This document shows, piece by piece, positions 22,501 through 34,956 of a stretch of DNA of 64,000 nt; the stretch's first letter is position 1, and each line of letters opens with the position of its first letter. The position numbers and the translations under genes were made by a program. The DNA is from Diadema setosum (Eukaryota > Echinodermata > Echinoidea > Diadematoida > Diadematidae), in NCBI GenBank assembly GCA_033980235.1, contig CM067067.1, forward strand, positions 39,723,985-39,787,984, read 5' to 3'. The notes beneath the pieces are model-generated. The model was not told the DNA's origin. It ran no database searches and saw nothing but the letters and a program-made list of their open reading frames with translations.

Positions 22501-22637
22501 GTCTCTTCATCTCTCTACCTACCTACCCATCTTCCTTGTCATTTCTGCTCAGTGCTGATACAGTGTATACATGTAGTTTGATATTTTTTTTTCTCCATTC
22601 ATTCATAGTGTGATTTTTTTTTTATTCTTTTTTTTTT

Positions 22638-22895
22638 TTGGGGGGGGGGGGGGGAGGGGGACTGGTTACGATGGTATCTTTGAACCCGGAGATCGATCTT
22701 TTCAAGGATGAGGAAGGATTTCCCGTTTACTTCATGAAAACGGATATGAACAGGTGTATAAGTTATAAACATTGCGATCAGCAAAATCTTGACCCGATTG
22801 GTACTAATTATGATCACAGACAATACCAACGAGGACGGATATGTAAAACACGATTTCTGCAACACAAAATACCCTCTCCCAGCAGAGTAAAGTAA
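22638..22895 (+). other. Unassigned open frame after a poly-G tract
   Basis: A poly-T/poly-G tract (22616-22661) is followed by an open frame beginning MVSLNPEIDLFKDEEGFP. The residue composition looks protein-like for about 60 codons. The upstream part is homopolymer, and I see no credible splice context or family. A longer antisense open frame covers the same bases. I do not call it a gene. Confidence 0.15.
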
Positions 22896-23265
22896 GAAAA
22901 AATCAAACAAACAAATAAACAAAGCAACAAAAGCACGGATGGCTGGATACACTAAACTAATGGAATAAGATATACATGTATCTATGGATAGAGAAGGCCA
23001 AGGGGAAAATAGACATGGGTAAGGAGAGCGAAGGGAAAAAAAGATCATCGTAGATATATTTTTCTATACTTGAGTTCTGTGTTGTATTAAAACTGGTAGG
23101 TATCCACATTGTACGGATGAGGAGTGTATACGCTTTGTACGTTCAAGGAAAAATGTTCTCGACTATTAAAGGCAAATCACTTGTCATTGATACGAACAAT
23201 AATGATAATAATAATAATAGTAAAATGGTAATAATGATGATATTGATGATGATGATGATGATAAC

Positions 23266-23305
<40 letters not shown>

Positions 23306-24684
23306 TAATCATAATAAACAGTGCTTATATAGCGTATTGCACATAGTATGTATGTCTCTATGTGCGATCAAAAAATAGAAAGATCATACAAAGACATACA
23401 ATTCCAATTACAATGATGGTACCGAATTAATTCATGTTTGTTTACACTGTAAAATATAATGATGATCGTGCATGAACAATTTGACGATTATTCATGTCAC
23501 TATGTCCTTTATCAGACCTTGGCTTCAATTAGTATGTAAAACAGCTTGTCTATAAAAGCCTATGAATTCAAACATAATATGCAAATTGTACATCATCGTC
23601 TTTAACTACCTTTATTATAGACTCGGTCAATTAAGTAGTAAATGGTGCCTAGGCGAAGTATTGTGTACATACGGATAGTGTACTCGTTGGTATTTCTTAT
23701 CATTTTATGTGAAGGTCTTATGGAATAAACAGACCCATATAGAGTATAGCTGAACTGCATTGCACTCGTCACCGCTCGTTATAGACCATTGATTTTGTTT
23801 TTACCCTTTGTTCATTTCTTCCCATCCTTTGAGCAGTCGTAGTGCGTTATTTCGATATAAATGGTCCATTCTTAACAAGCAAGTGTTTTAGATAAACCCG
23901 AAACTGACCCACTAGCTGTGATATCCTGGAAAACCAACGGACAGGAAGAAATCAGCATTACGTCATAGAACCAAACAGGTTTAATTGAACATTGTAATAC
24001 CGGTCATCAACCGCCGAGACACATGGGTTTATACCACAAACTGTCGTTCACAAAGTACATTGACTAAAAGGTCACGAAGACTATAGAATTAGCAGGATTT
24101 GTACTGATGGAGTAAGTTCTCATGAACGGATGTCAGTATATAACTTAGTCATGTAACATATTCAATCATCTACCGTGATTTGCAGGTTATGCAGTGTACA
24201 AATGATTTTCACCCCCTAGATAAAGACTTCAAAAAAACGCTTGACTTTAGTAGCTGATGACATGACTTACCAGAGAAACATGGTAGAGAGTGAGAGAGAG
24301 AGAGAGAGAGGGGGGGGGGGGTGATGTAGAGAGGCAGAAGTAAGAAAATATAGTGTATGAAAACTTCACTATAATTTGCAGATTTGAGCAGATATCTGGA
24401 AAGTAACAAGTAGCGTGTCAACGAAAAGAGATTGTCTACCCCCCTCCCCCTTTCCTATTGTGCCACCATGTGGCCTTTTCAGTTAGACTGAGACTCGTTG
24501 CTACACTGGCTTGAGTGGGCTTCCTATAATCTAAAAGAAGAGTTTGGTTCGATTATCAAATACTGATGTAAAGTCTTGGAAAGTTAGAGCTAAATGCTTA
24601 GACACATAGGGTTGATGAGAACAATGAAGAGTTTGTAAACGCTGGTAGTTTTGTCAATAATATGCAATCGGATCATTATAGTGC
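22896..24684. other. Unique AT-rich interval with microsatellite
   Basis: Apart from an AAT/ATG microsatellite (23198-23310) and a GA plus G tract (24291-24321), I see nothing I can name. No exon with good splice sites was recognised. Confidence 0.4.
23198..23310 (+). repeat. (AAT)n / (GAT)n microsatellite
   Basis: A trinucleotide run of AAT with GAT interruptions. Confidence 0.9.
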
Positions 24685-24713
24685 TGTGAAACCAGTCAAT
24701 GACTGGTTTCACA
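24685..24713. repeat. Short perfect hairpin, 14-bp stem
   Basis: TGTGAAACCAGTCA and its reverse complement TGACTGGTTTCACA are separated by one base. It could be a cruciform or a small foldback remnant. Confidence 0.6.
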
Positions 24714-24817
24714 ACACTTCACAACAAAATTTAGTCACAGATTAGCATTAAAAAAGTCTTAAGATTCTTCTTGAAGACATCAAGGGATGAGGAAATGCGG
24801 ACGAACCGAGGTAGATC

Positions 24818-25166
24818 GGTTACAGTTCGTTATTCCGAAGGTTCGTTAATCCGAAAATGTGATAAGGTTTGTTATTCCGAAGGTTCGTTAATCCGAAAAT
24901 GAACCAAAGTTCATTATTCCGAAGGTTCGCTACGGACCCTATTTCATTTCGGATCAACAAACCTTCGGAATAACGAACCCTATTTCATTTTCGGATTAAC
25001 GAACCTTCGGAATAACGAACCCTATATTTCATTTTCGGATAAAGGAGCCTTCGTAGCAAACCTTATTTCATTTTCGGATTAACGAACCTCTAGGTATGGG
25101 GAATTCGTGTGTTTTGCATTAACGAACCTTCGGAATAACGAACCTTCGGAATAACGAACAGCACCC
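24818..25166 (-). mobile_element. TTCG..CGAA palindrome-array element, copy 2 (inverted)
   Basis: The same family as 21524-21938 in the opposite orientation. The ends are GGTTACAGTTCGTTATTCCG (left) and CGGAATAACGAACAGCACCC (right). It is flanked by an exact 8-bp duplication, GGTAGATC (24810-24817 and 25167-25174). An 8-bp duplication with short inverted ends is typical of hAT-type transposons. This copy proves the family moves as a unit. Confidence 0.85.
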
Positions 25167-25984
25167 GGTAGATCGTTCCAAAGTCGCGGTGCAGCCGTCA
25201 CAAAAGCATTGTCCCCCGCTCTACTGTTGGTTTTGGGTACATGGAGTAAGGTGCTATCTGAACTATCTACTATCTATGGAGTAAGCTGCAATCTGAACTA
25301 TCTGCTATCTCACACTTAATGTGAGGTTCCTTCAAATCCATCCTTGTCATTCTTTGAGGAATTGATGACCGGCTCTTATTCTTTCTTCTTCTTCCTTTTT
25401 TAGAGAAAAAAAATCTATATATTTTGACATTAAATGATTTACTTACTTTTTCTTAAAATCACAGCAAAGTTTTTTTTTTTTGTTTTTGTTTTTTTTCCCT
25501 CACTGGGATATTTATTATTCTCTTTTGTAATACATCATATTTCAAATAACATCATACTTTTTCGAATTCAATACAATATAATATACATCAAGAAAAAAGG
25601 TGTCTAAAGAGACACCATTTTTTTCTGAAACACTTGCAACTTGTGATTATTTCTTGCAATAAATTTCTCTTTATCATAATATTCCCTTATACTATATTTA
25701 CATAAATCAAAACGAGGTATCATTTTTGTTGTTTCTGTCGGGCGACCTATCAGGGCCTGACTTCTTGTGACTTCTTTCATGATTTCGTTCTGCTTGAAAG
25801 CTGTCCTTTATCATAGACTGGTCTATTTGTTGACTTGTCAGTCGGCTTTCTTCTGTCTGTATAGTTTTCTCAACAGGTCTGTGGGAGTTGCACTGTCTTA
25901 CAATGGAGAAAACTTCGTTCTTCGATCAGGAAATCCCCCTTTTGAGTCCTGACAGGCGCACATCCTTAAAAAGCCCAAGCTATT

Positions 25985-27225
25985 TTGACCCCTTCCATGC
26001 CCAAGGGGGGGGGGGGGGGAGCACATTGTGCCCCCTATAATTTCTTTATTATATGATGTATGACCGTCATATTTGGCACATGGGTAGAGCAACTCATCCT
26101 CTACATGACTCAACATTTGAAATGTCTCAAGGTCATCCACTGAGGGCGCTATTTGCCAAATATATAAAGAAATACCTAGGAAATACGCTAAAATCATGTT
26201 TTTTCTTCTTATTTCTTTATCCCAAGTATATATGTTTTTATTTCATATCAATCATTTTCATATTCACCACAAAAGAAAAGCAAGTCAACCTTCACTATCA
26301 GTTATGGTTGAAATTTCTCAAGGTCAACATGTGGGGGCGCGATTCATTACAATATAAAGAAATATATGAAACCTATGATGTATTGCTTGGAATGGGTACA
26401 TATATTGGTATCACATTTCATATTTCCAAAATATTGAATTTTGAGTTTGCAAATTGATAATATGATAAACAAATGATATTACAGGCAAATCTTGTGTGAA
26501 GATAAAACAAAATAAAAGGGTAGTCTTTGAAAAATGCTTCGATTATTTTTATTATATCTATTGTTTGATGCCTATGCCATATAAAAAATAAAGGAAATAA
26601 TAAGAAGACCATTTCAGGGTAATTCACAACCATAATTTTCTGATACTTCACATTTTGGTCCTTCAGCAAATTACAGCTAAGAAAATCCCCATTTCATCCA
26701 TTGAAATTGCAACAGAAAATCATGCAAAATCTGACGAACATGGTTGTCAGTTTACGGTTGCCATGGCAACCAGCAATATCAGACATAGCTAAATTATGTA
26801 TCAAAATGTTTGCAATAAGATTTTAGGAAAAGTCACCAAATTTGGTTGAGATCGGGAAAAGGGTGTAGGAGTGGCAAACGAAAATATGGTGGGGGCACAA
26901 TGTGCCCACCCCCCCTTGGGCTTTATGGGTGCTGTTCGTTATTCCGAAGGTTATCTATTCCGAAGGTTCGTTATTCCGAAGTTTCGTTAATCCGAAACAC
27001 GCAAATTCTCTGTACCTAGAGGTTCGTTAATCCGAAAGTGAAAAAGGGTTCGTTAATCCGAACATTTGTGGCGTTATTCCGAAGGTTCGTTATTCCGAAG
27101 ATTCGTTTATCCGAAAATGAAATTCGGAACAACGAACCTTCGGAATAACGAATCTTCGGACTAAAGAGCCTTCGGAATAACGAACCTTCGGAATAACGAT
27201 CTGTAACCGGGCTTTATAGGGTTAA
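25985..27225. mobile_element. TTAA-flanked G-tract foldback, copy 1, with nested insertion
   Basis: The left end (TTGACCCCTTCCATGCCCAAG, a 15-G run, then AGCACATTGTGCCCCC) pairs with the right end (GGGGGCACAATGTGCCC, C-run, TTGGGCTTTAT..AGGGTTAA). The right terminal repeat is split by the element at 26927-27208. It resembles the element at 56126-56918, which also has TTTAACCCTA-type ends, a long G run and a small hairpin. TTAA at the right end and TTGA at the left suggest a piggyBac-like target. Interior open frames are AT-rich and not recognisable. Confidence 0.65.
26927..27208 (+). mobile_element. TTCG..CGAA palindrome-array element, copy 3 (nested)
   Basis: Ends are GGGTGCTGTTCGTTATTCCG and GAATAACGATCTGTAACC, flanked by GGGCTTTAT on both sides (26918-26926 and 27209-27217). 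The duplicated target is part of the terminal repeat of the surrounding foldback, so this copy is the younger insertion. Internal 14-mers are more diverged than in the other copies. Confidence 0.8.
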
Positions 27226-28111
27226 ACCTTTTGTTGTTTTTAACAATGATTAATGCTTAAAGTTAATCTGTCTCTACTGCAACTCTGAAAATTCGATCTG
27301 AGAAAGAGTCTCTGAGAAAGATAATTTCCATGAGCTGGTATATTTTTGAGGTATGAAGGTAAATCAGACCTCAAAATGATTAAACTTGAAACCTTTCTAT
27401 AAAAGAGGGAAAAAACCCAAAACCTTAAGTTTGCAATGAATTATTCGGACCCGAAACAATTCAAACCGTTATCCTTGGTGGAAAAAAAAGGAGGGGTGTA
27501 TTTTCGAGTAGCATGGGATTAGATTTTGATTTATATTTCAAAAATTCTGACGTGTATTACCATGAGATGTTATACAAGATGTTTGGAGACATTATTCTTC
27601 ACACATGCGTAACATCTTGACGTTTGCGTGACCTTTAATCTCATCTTACAATACACTCTCAACGAACAGTATTACTGCAAAGACTTCCTGGTGTAAACGA
27701 TCAGATTCATCTCAATATTGATAAGGTAATAGCAGATGATTACATCCAGAAAACTTTGAAGGCTCCTCTCATGTATGTAGTTGTAATGAAGTCAAGGAAG
27801 TTATTGAATATTAATGTTTTACATGATTTCATGAACCGCGGTCCTATTCAGTTATTAGATTATGATGACTCTCATCTCCACACAATTCTCACGTCACCTT
27901 ATATGGGAGTGCTTTTAACCCCTCCCCTCCCCCGAAAAAAAAAAAGAAGAAAGAAATGGACACATTACACTCGTTTGAATAGCAAAACTGGCAATACAGA
28001 GATCAACCTGTCCACACAAAACAACAAAACAAAAACTCTCACCCCTTTCTGAAGAACACCGCTCTCCCCTTCTCATTTCGAAAACAAGTCGTCGTATTAT
28101 ATACTGCATTC

Positions 28112-28800
28112 CTGAAAATGAATCCGTTGAATATATATCAACTGAATAGGTTTAATATTCTTATGGTCATGTTTATATACAAAACAAATTTGTTACCTGA
28201 AATGTTCTCTGGTTTGTTTGAATTCAGTGATCAAATTCATAGTTATAACACACGAAATAGTATTTTTTTTTCTAAAGTAGGCAAGACGTATACAATGCAC
28301 ACAGTAATAAATACTTGACCCTCAATATGAAATCCTTTAGCAGACTCTGTTACAAATTCTCCCACCTCTGATATCTTTACGAAGAATCTAAAAGATAATC
28401 GTCAGACATGTTAGATTGTTAGATTTTTCATTATGGAATACACAATGATTATAAATAATTTTGTGGTCTTTTTTTTCTCCATGGGTTTATGACTAATCAC
28501 TATAACTTACATTCTCTAATTCTCTAACTAAAATGTATCTTTTATATGTTTTTGTAATATTTTCATTTGTTTTATGTTGTGATCGTAAAACAATAATGTT
28601 TCACTTTCTTTTTTATTTTGTTGGGAACTACCCTGACAAGACCTCTGGTCTTTTATGGTTTACATGTTTCATTTAAAGTTATCACATATTGTGTTCTGTA
28701 ATGAATGTCTGTGTAATCATTCACTGTCTTCAGTAAGTTTGTTATTGTACAAACGTTATATTTTTAAAATGAAACAGAATAAAGTTCAAGTTCAATTCAC
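28112..28800 (+). pseudogene. 3' remnant of a non-LTR (LINE) retrotransposon
   Basis: A frame from 28112 reads LKMNPLNIYQLNRFNILMVM, then FIYKTNLLPEMFSG, LFEFSDQIHSYNTRNS, before decaying at 28316. The pattern 'YKxNLLPxxFxxLFxFxxxIHSYNTRN' is characteristic of the region after the reverse transcriptase in CR1/L2/Jockey-group LINE ORF2 proteins. It is followed by about 450 bp of AT-rich 3' UTR-like sequence and AATAAA (28778-28783) with GTTCAAGTTCAA at the end. Frameshifts and stops make it inactive. The 5' limit is uncertain; possible earlier ORF2 debris starts near 27650. Confidence 0.65.
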
Positions 28801-29080
28801 AAAGGGGGTTTAGAGCTACTTAATTTCCAAATGAATTTGAGAGCTCCGAAGCGTAACAATGAACAACTAAATGCTGAAATTACGAATGATCTTAATTTGA
28901 ATGCAACAACTACTGAACAGCAATATACTATTTGTAGTTACGAAAAGGATGGTAAAGATGGGAAAATTATGACAGTTATAATAGTTATGATGTCAAGTAA
29001 CAAATATAATCTTAACACTGATGAATATCATTCTAAGATCATTATCGACATTAACATTATTATTATAACAATCATAATAC

Positions 29081-29089
29081 TATAAAAAG
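29081..29089 (+). promoter_or_regulatory. Candidate TATA box (TATAAAAAG)
   Basis: A strong TATA consensus in a window that becomes more GC-balanced and repeat-free for the next 1.1 kb, up to a signal-peptide exon. An initiator-like TCAGTG lies about 40 bp downstream (29120), slightly further than usual. In AT-rich DNA such a match can arise by chance. Confidence 0.25.
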
Positions 29090-30140
29090 AGGCGAAAAAA
29101 CTGAGGATTGGATTTCAATTCAGTGTACTTTCAGTGCAGTCGACCTCTTCTGATGACCACCGATGTTAAGTGACCGGATAGGGTCAGCTCCGGTCACTCT
29201 TGTAGTTATCGTCAGGTGATATTTATCAGCCGCCTTTCCAGGAAACCCATTCATCGTACGCACTAAGCATCACACAATGGTTGATGGCGTTATCAGACCT
29301 GCGAAGGGAGGGAATTCCAGCTTGCGATGCATCACGCCCTCTAATGTTTATAACAGTACACGGTACCTGCACTCCGCATGGGTTTGTTTTCCTCTGCTCT
29401 TCATCTTCGTGTCAGTCGAATGAATGAACACCACTACGTGTACTGATAACACACTGGGTCGTGGCGGTACGTACACCTGCCTTCCCCGCATTACTGTGAC
29501 TCATTCATGTTCGCTGTAGGACGCAGACAATAACGTTATCAGGTACTAAGTCATGCTAGCTTATCATTTCACCACGACCGTCATCACCCCTTCACATATT
29601 ATTTGTGAATGGAAATCGATGAAATAGCACTGCTACACGGGGTGCGCACATTTTGATGGGATTACTCGTCTGGAAAGTACGTCTGACGGAAAACGGATAG
29701 AAAGCAATGCGACGGTCTGGCCAGCCCCCTTTGTTATGCCTTCTGTCAGAGCGGCTTTGCGGTGTGTTATTGGCGTGTGACGGAAGAGAATCGTAATTAC
29801 GTACCTCTCTCTCTATAGATTAAAAACCACTTTTTGACTGCAGGCTGTGGCTGCAAACAGACAATCAATGAGAACATTACTAGAATTGCTCTGAAATAGC
29901 ACGGTGTTTATCTGCTTTGAACATAACATTTTCGCCTCGACATCGGGCCCTGGAAGTAGAGAGCTTGCTTGTTTGTTACCCGCCTTTTCACTCGTCAACC
30001 ACCACTAGACCGTCTTTGAAAACATCGCGTGCCATCTGTCCACACTGGTGAATTTCCACCATTGATTACACTGGAATTGAATTTAGGATATGACAACTGA
30101 ACTTTTGTCCGTGGGTTCGTGTTGCCAGGGTACGGGAAAC
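29090..30140 (+). other. Unique upstream region of the signal-peptide exon
   Basis: Repeat-free, moderately GC-rich sequence with no long open frame. If the TATA box is used, this would be 5' UTR and/or a first intron. It could also contain upstream regulatory sequence. Confidence 0.25.
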
Positions 30141-30229
30141 ATGGGGAAAAAGATCGTTCTGTTCGTTTGCCTGATGGCTGGACTATCGGTGAATTACGGC
30201 AGCGCCCAACTCGTTGCGTTGTGCGATTT
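30141..30229 (+). CDS. Signal-peptide exon of a putative secreted/surface protein
   Basis: ATG at 30141 starts MGKKIVLFVCLMAGLSVNYG then SAQLVALCD, and ends at a consensus donor TT|GTAAGT in phase 2. The residues form a classic signal peptide: KK, then a hydrophobic core IVLFVCLMAGL, then a small-residue cleavage region with likely cleavage after GSA. An in-frame ATG 17 codons upstream (30090) would add a polar N-terminus and spoil the signal peptide, so I prefer the internal start. The next compatible exon I can see is at 61237, implying a roughly 31-kb intron. The exon could instead belong to a gene whose other exons I missed. Confidence 0.5.
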
Positions 30230-31189
30230 GTAAGTATTTACCCATGGTTTTTTCAAACAGTGTAACAATGCTTTACGACGTTTGAGACGGGTGTACATGT
30301 GTACAGTACAGGTGTAGACAATGTTTGCCAGCCACTTTGTTGCATAATACACTTGACTTTGTGTTTGTTCCATCACTGAATAAAATCTATTCCCGTTCAA
30401 AACAGACGGAGGCCAGACGCCTCTGGTGCAGAATTCATTGCAGGCATGAGAGACTGCAATGATCGCGTAAGAAACATGTATTGCCATGTATCTGCGTGCA
30501 TTGTGTATTGGATTTCTATCATGCTTTAGTCTAACAAGTCATTTTTGTTTCGTCTGTTGTACCATGGAGCTACCATGGTGCACTGAGCGTGTTTCTATCT
30601 GGATGATCATTTTCTCATTCTACTAAAACCGTTGAGTTGTGTGATACATACATGTGTTTGCAACAGTTTCTCGTATCAGGAGTTTATAGAAAAGTGGTGC
30701 ATCGGATATTTTGAGAAGAAGGCTTATTACAAGTTTCACTTGTCAGTTTGTAGTATATGGTTAGTCTTTAGACTTTTGTTGGGTATTTTGTTTCTATCAA
30801 ACCGAAATTGAATTTGAATTGACACGTAATTTGCTAAACATACCGATGAAGGTGCGCTTTTAAAGCCATCGCCATTCAAACGGGTGTGTGTGGATCTCTG
30901 TACCATCAATCTTACATTGTATCCACAAACGGAAACCCATCCTACCTCATTCTTGATCCTCTTGGCTGAAATGAACGAGCAGAAGTCGTATCCAATCTTT
31001 GATGTAATGAGTGATGACATTTCATATCCCCGTTTTTCATTTGATCAGTTGCGATTATAGCTCATTTCTAAATGAATAGTATGATCAATATCGAATCTCA
31101 ATATTCATGCACAGTTTTGTAATCTGTAAGCACATTGATTTGACACTACTGCCTCTCCATGTCCACCCGAAGGCATACTCCGTTTGACC

Positions 31190-31232
<43 letters not shown>

Positions 31233-31234
31233 GA

Positions 31235-31267
<33 letters not shown>

Positions 31268-31308
31268 ATATATATATATTTATATATATATATATATACA
31301 TGTATAGA

Positions 31309-31341
<33 letters not shown>

Positions 31342-32821
31342 TCTACATCTGAAAGAGTGCATTACACCTGAAAATAAAGTGTAGGGGTAAGTTATCGTCC
31401 ACCAGCCAAAAGAAAAAAAGAAAAAAAGATCATGACATGGAAATGATGTGACGAAGATAATCCAATGGCATAATGAAAACTTGATATCCTTATAGGCCTA
31501 CAAAGTATGTACAAAATAGTCCAAAAATGAAATAGATAGAATATTCTTCTAGTAGACCTACTCTTTCCTGTCTCACATCACCTGCTAGTATACTTAACAG
31601 GAGAGAACTTTGGCCAACTTCCGTGTTTTTTTTTTTAGTGCGTATAGTATTCGGTTTTAAAACACCGTAACTTTGTATGTCGGCAATTCGGGGGCTTCCA
31701 AAATAATAAGAAAAGAAGATTTAATGGGTTATGTAATGAGTCAAATGCATTGCTATGTTTGTGCATAAATCAACTAATGTTAAGTACAGTTATGGCTGAA
31801 ACAGACATTAAAGTAAAACAAAGCACTCCAAAACGAGCAGATCTATAACGAAGACTGTGTATTTTAGAAAGAGGCTTAATTACTGCTCCTCTTTTACTTA
31901 AACATTGTCTATAGGTTACAATCTTAAGACCACAATGTTGATAAACAAACTCCATAATCTTTTCAGTACTGCCCTAGTCCCATATATCCACAATTTCTGA
32001 TGATGAAAAAATCAAACGCATTTGTGAAACATTTTGATAGTAAAATGTGTACTTATAGGGACAATAATACTGTTCTTACACTAATGGAGATATTCATGTG
32101 ATTTTAGAGGCCTACCATTCAGGACCGTAATATGGCGTGTTGTTTAGCAATAAACTGTTTCTCTAATTTCCTGTCCAGAGAAATATGTTGTAAATAATTG
32201 TAAGGTTTTTAAATATATAGGCCTATTGCAGCAACATGATTGCGGATGAGATGGCTTTGTGGGTCTGGTGTGAGACCATAAATGACAGAGCCGCAGCATC
32301 CCCAGGGTGTGATTATAAGCAATTCATTATTGAAACGTTGACGGCTGAGATGTAGCCATTCATCGGAACATTGGGAGTTAGGTATATCCGAATGACAGAC
32401 CCATGTCAAGTGGCCACTCAGCCAACACAGATTGGCCACTAGAGACTGCGTTGGATTATTGCATTTGTAGATAGATACTGCAATAGAACGTTGAACCTCC
32501 ATTTTTCTGTATATTATACATTTGCAGGCCTTGGACGTCTATATTCATACATGTATACTTTCCGTAGCGTGCACGCACCTATAGGCGTGTATCAGTGAAC
32601 ACACATGTTCAAGTCGACTATAAACAAAAAAACAAACAAACAAAAACGAGTGAGGATGGGTAGCAGGGTACAGATTTCATGCGAATTAGACAAAATATGC
32701 GAAAATAATAAAATTGTAAAGTTGTACATGCTTTCACGCATCAGCGATACAGGTTACAATCATTATCCAACAAGTCTTCATATTTAATACTCAGGCAGTG
32801 TTTCGAACATAATTTCATTTC
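30230..32821. other. Intron/intergenic DNA with microsatellites
   Basis: It contains a compound poly-A/(TA)n/(CT)n microsatellite (31189-31340) and otherwise unique AT-rich DNA. No exon with convincing splice sites was seen. Confidence 0.4.
31189..31340. repeat. Compound (A)n (TA)n (CT)n (TA)n microsatellite
   Basis: A poly-A run, alternating TA, a CT block and further TA with short interruptions. Confidence 0.95.
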
Positions 32822-32972
32822 AGGGGGGCATTTCATGAAGCAGTTTGGTCGGATATTTTTCTGATAAACTGTTGCAAGCTGCTGAAATCCTTGCATCTGA
32901 CATGTCTGATTAGCAGAGAGCAAATTTGTCCAACAACTTTGTCGGACAAAATGCTTCATGAAATGCCCCCAG
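32822..32972. mobile_element. MITE with GGGGGCATTTCATGAAGCA ends
   Basis: GGGGGCATTTCATGAAGCA at the left is matched by TGCTTCATGAAATGCCCCC at the right. TTTGGTCGGA and GTCGGACAAA pair internally. About 150 bp long with no coding frame. Confidence 0.75.
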
Positions 32973-34678
32973 AAAATAAAGTTGAACAAAATACATAGAA
33001 TCATGTCACGTTTGGTACTTTTCAATAGCATAGCAAGTATGATTGTAAATGTATTGTTGCTAATATTATGGACCAACAGACATGATTTTCTAAATAATTT
33101 GTTGTGTAAAACTGCTATCACCACTTATGATTTCACCTGAATCTTGTATCCAATGCCATTGTTTCGTGAAAATTTGCTATTTTTCTTCAATGCTACATTG
33201 CATGTCTGATGTACTTTTGCATACGAAACTTACACCACTCCTTGTGTCTGATATGTGACTGTCTTTAGGGAAGCATATTGATAGTGGGGTTAAATAGAAC
33301 AGAAATATGCACGGGTTGTCGCCAATTCCAAAACTAGAGCACAACATGTAAAAATATATTGTATAACGTCCTATACGGCTGAATACAATGTGCATACTCA
33401 CATGATGGCAGCCATCATAATCATCAAACTCGTATGTAATTCACAGCTTCATTGCCCTAATTGCGACCAAGGATGAACCCAGGAATTAATTTGAGTGGTC
33501 ATTGATGGCGGCTCGTATTTTACATTTATATACTTACATGTAAGATTCTGATTCTTTGTCCAGCACCAGCCGTTCAGAACCATCACTGAATAATTATACC
33601 ATGTGCATATTTTATGCAGTATTGTTGGCTAGTGGTGTAGACAGCCAACCATATATGAAGACGTCGTGAGCTATATCGTATGCGTCACGTTTTCCAATTA
33701 CTGGTTTTTCCTTGAGTTCTAGCATAATCTGCACTGACGTAGTGTATCTGTAGAGTAATTGCGAATGTTACGTAACCACTCAGTAAAAGAATTGGAACGA
33801 TCTCTCCTTCTACCGGAAATACATTTACCATCGAACGTGACTTTCAGTCTCAATTTTAATGACAGTGAAGGCTTTTTTATTTTCTGCTGTGCTTATAGAC
33901 CAGATAGGCTTTGGCGTGGATTTTTATGCTGATGTATATTTCAACCATGACTTTTTGGATTCAATTATGCCTAACCAAAGCAAAGAGTACACCTTCTTAG
34001 CCAACAATATGATTTATGCACTGACACAGCAATGCATTTTTAATCGTTCTTAAAAAGCCAAAAGTGTAAGGAGCTGCTCAGCCAGGGTTCCACACCGGCA
34101 GTTGTCATTGAGGCAAAATATCAGATTTTATCTCTTCTGCAGTAAATCCCTCCATTCTTGTACAGGTAGATATTCATTATTGCTTAATGCAGTCTGAGAC
34201 CATGGCACGAGAGATACAATATACAATGTAAAATGTGAGAGAAAAAGAAAGAAGTCACCAACAAAGAATGTCCGATCTGCTGGTGGTAGTCTAGTCAGCC
34301 CCGAGATGATGTCTTAATGATGTGGATGATAATCTAATATTATCCAATAAACGTTTATTGCGTCGTTAAGTCTATGATTACAATAATATGGTGACCGGGT
34401 CCTCGCTGTCGGTGTCTGCTTTCCATCTTTGTACGTCGCATTTCTGTCCTATTGTTAATATTCATTCAGGAGTGATTTATAGAACGACATTCATTGAAGG
34501 CCATTTATAGACTGACAGACTGACAAGAGTTGTGCGTTTAGATGACATTAAACATTAATATACAGTACACTGTCCCATGTGATCCTGTCTACATGTATCT
34601 TGACAATAATGTTGTAGTGTATTCGCATTCTGCGTATTCTTTCATTCAAGTTACTTCGCAAGACGACTATCTCTCCTA
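32973..34678. other. Unique AT-rich interval
   Basis: No repeat family, RNA gene or exon recognised. Short open frames here show no family signature. Confidence 0.3.
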
Positions 34679-34956
34679 TTAAAGGGGAATTAACCCCCCA
34701 AATACATGTTGATTGAGTGAATGGAGCAATAGTATATAGTAGAATACATCAGTGAAAGTTTGAGGAAAATCGGACAATCCGTTCAAAAGTTATGAATTTT
34801 TGAAGTTTTGGTGATGAGACCGGTGGATCAGAAGACTACTACGGATCATGACATCACACAACTGATTGTCCGATTTTCCTCAAAATTTCACTGATGAGTT
34901 CTACATTGTTGCATTCACTCAATCCACTTGCATATTTGGGGTTAATTCCCCTTTAA
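34679..34956. mobile_element. TTAA-flanked foldback family, copy 2 (shorter)
   Basis: TTAAAGGGGAATTAACCCCC at the left and GGGGTTAATTCCCCTTTAA at the right. It shares CAGTGAAAGTTTGAGGAAAA, TCGGACAAT and AAAAGTTATGAATTTTTGAA with the copies at 16209 and 53775. One arm is shortened and the central part is missing. Confidence 0.8.

Noticed and set aside
22599..23048. 149-codon minus-strand open frame, the longest in the window
   Set aside because: Low-complexity ends (poly-Lys/Pro from homopolymers), no splice context, no family features, and an equally plausible opposing frame.
26053..26457. 134-codon open frame
   Set aside because: It lies inside the G-tract foldback, has AT-rich codons, and shows no transposase or other motif.
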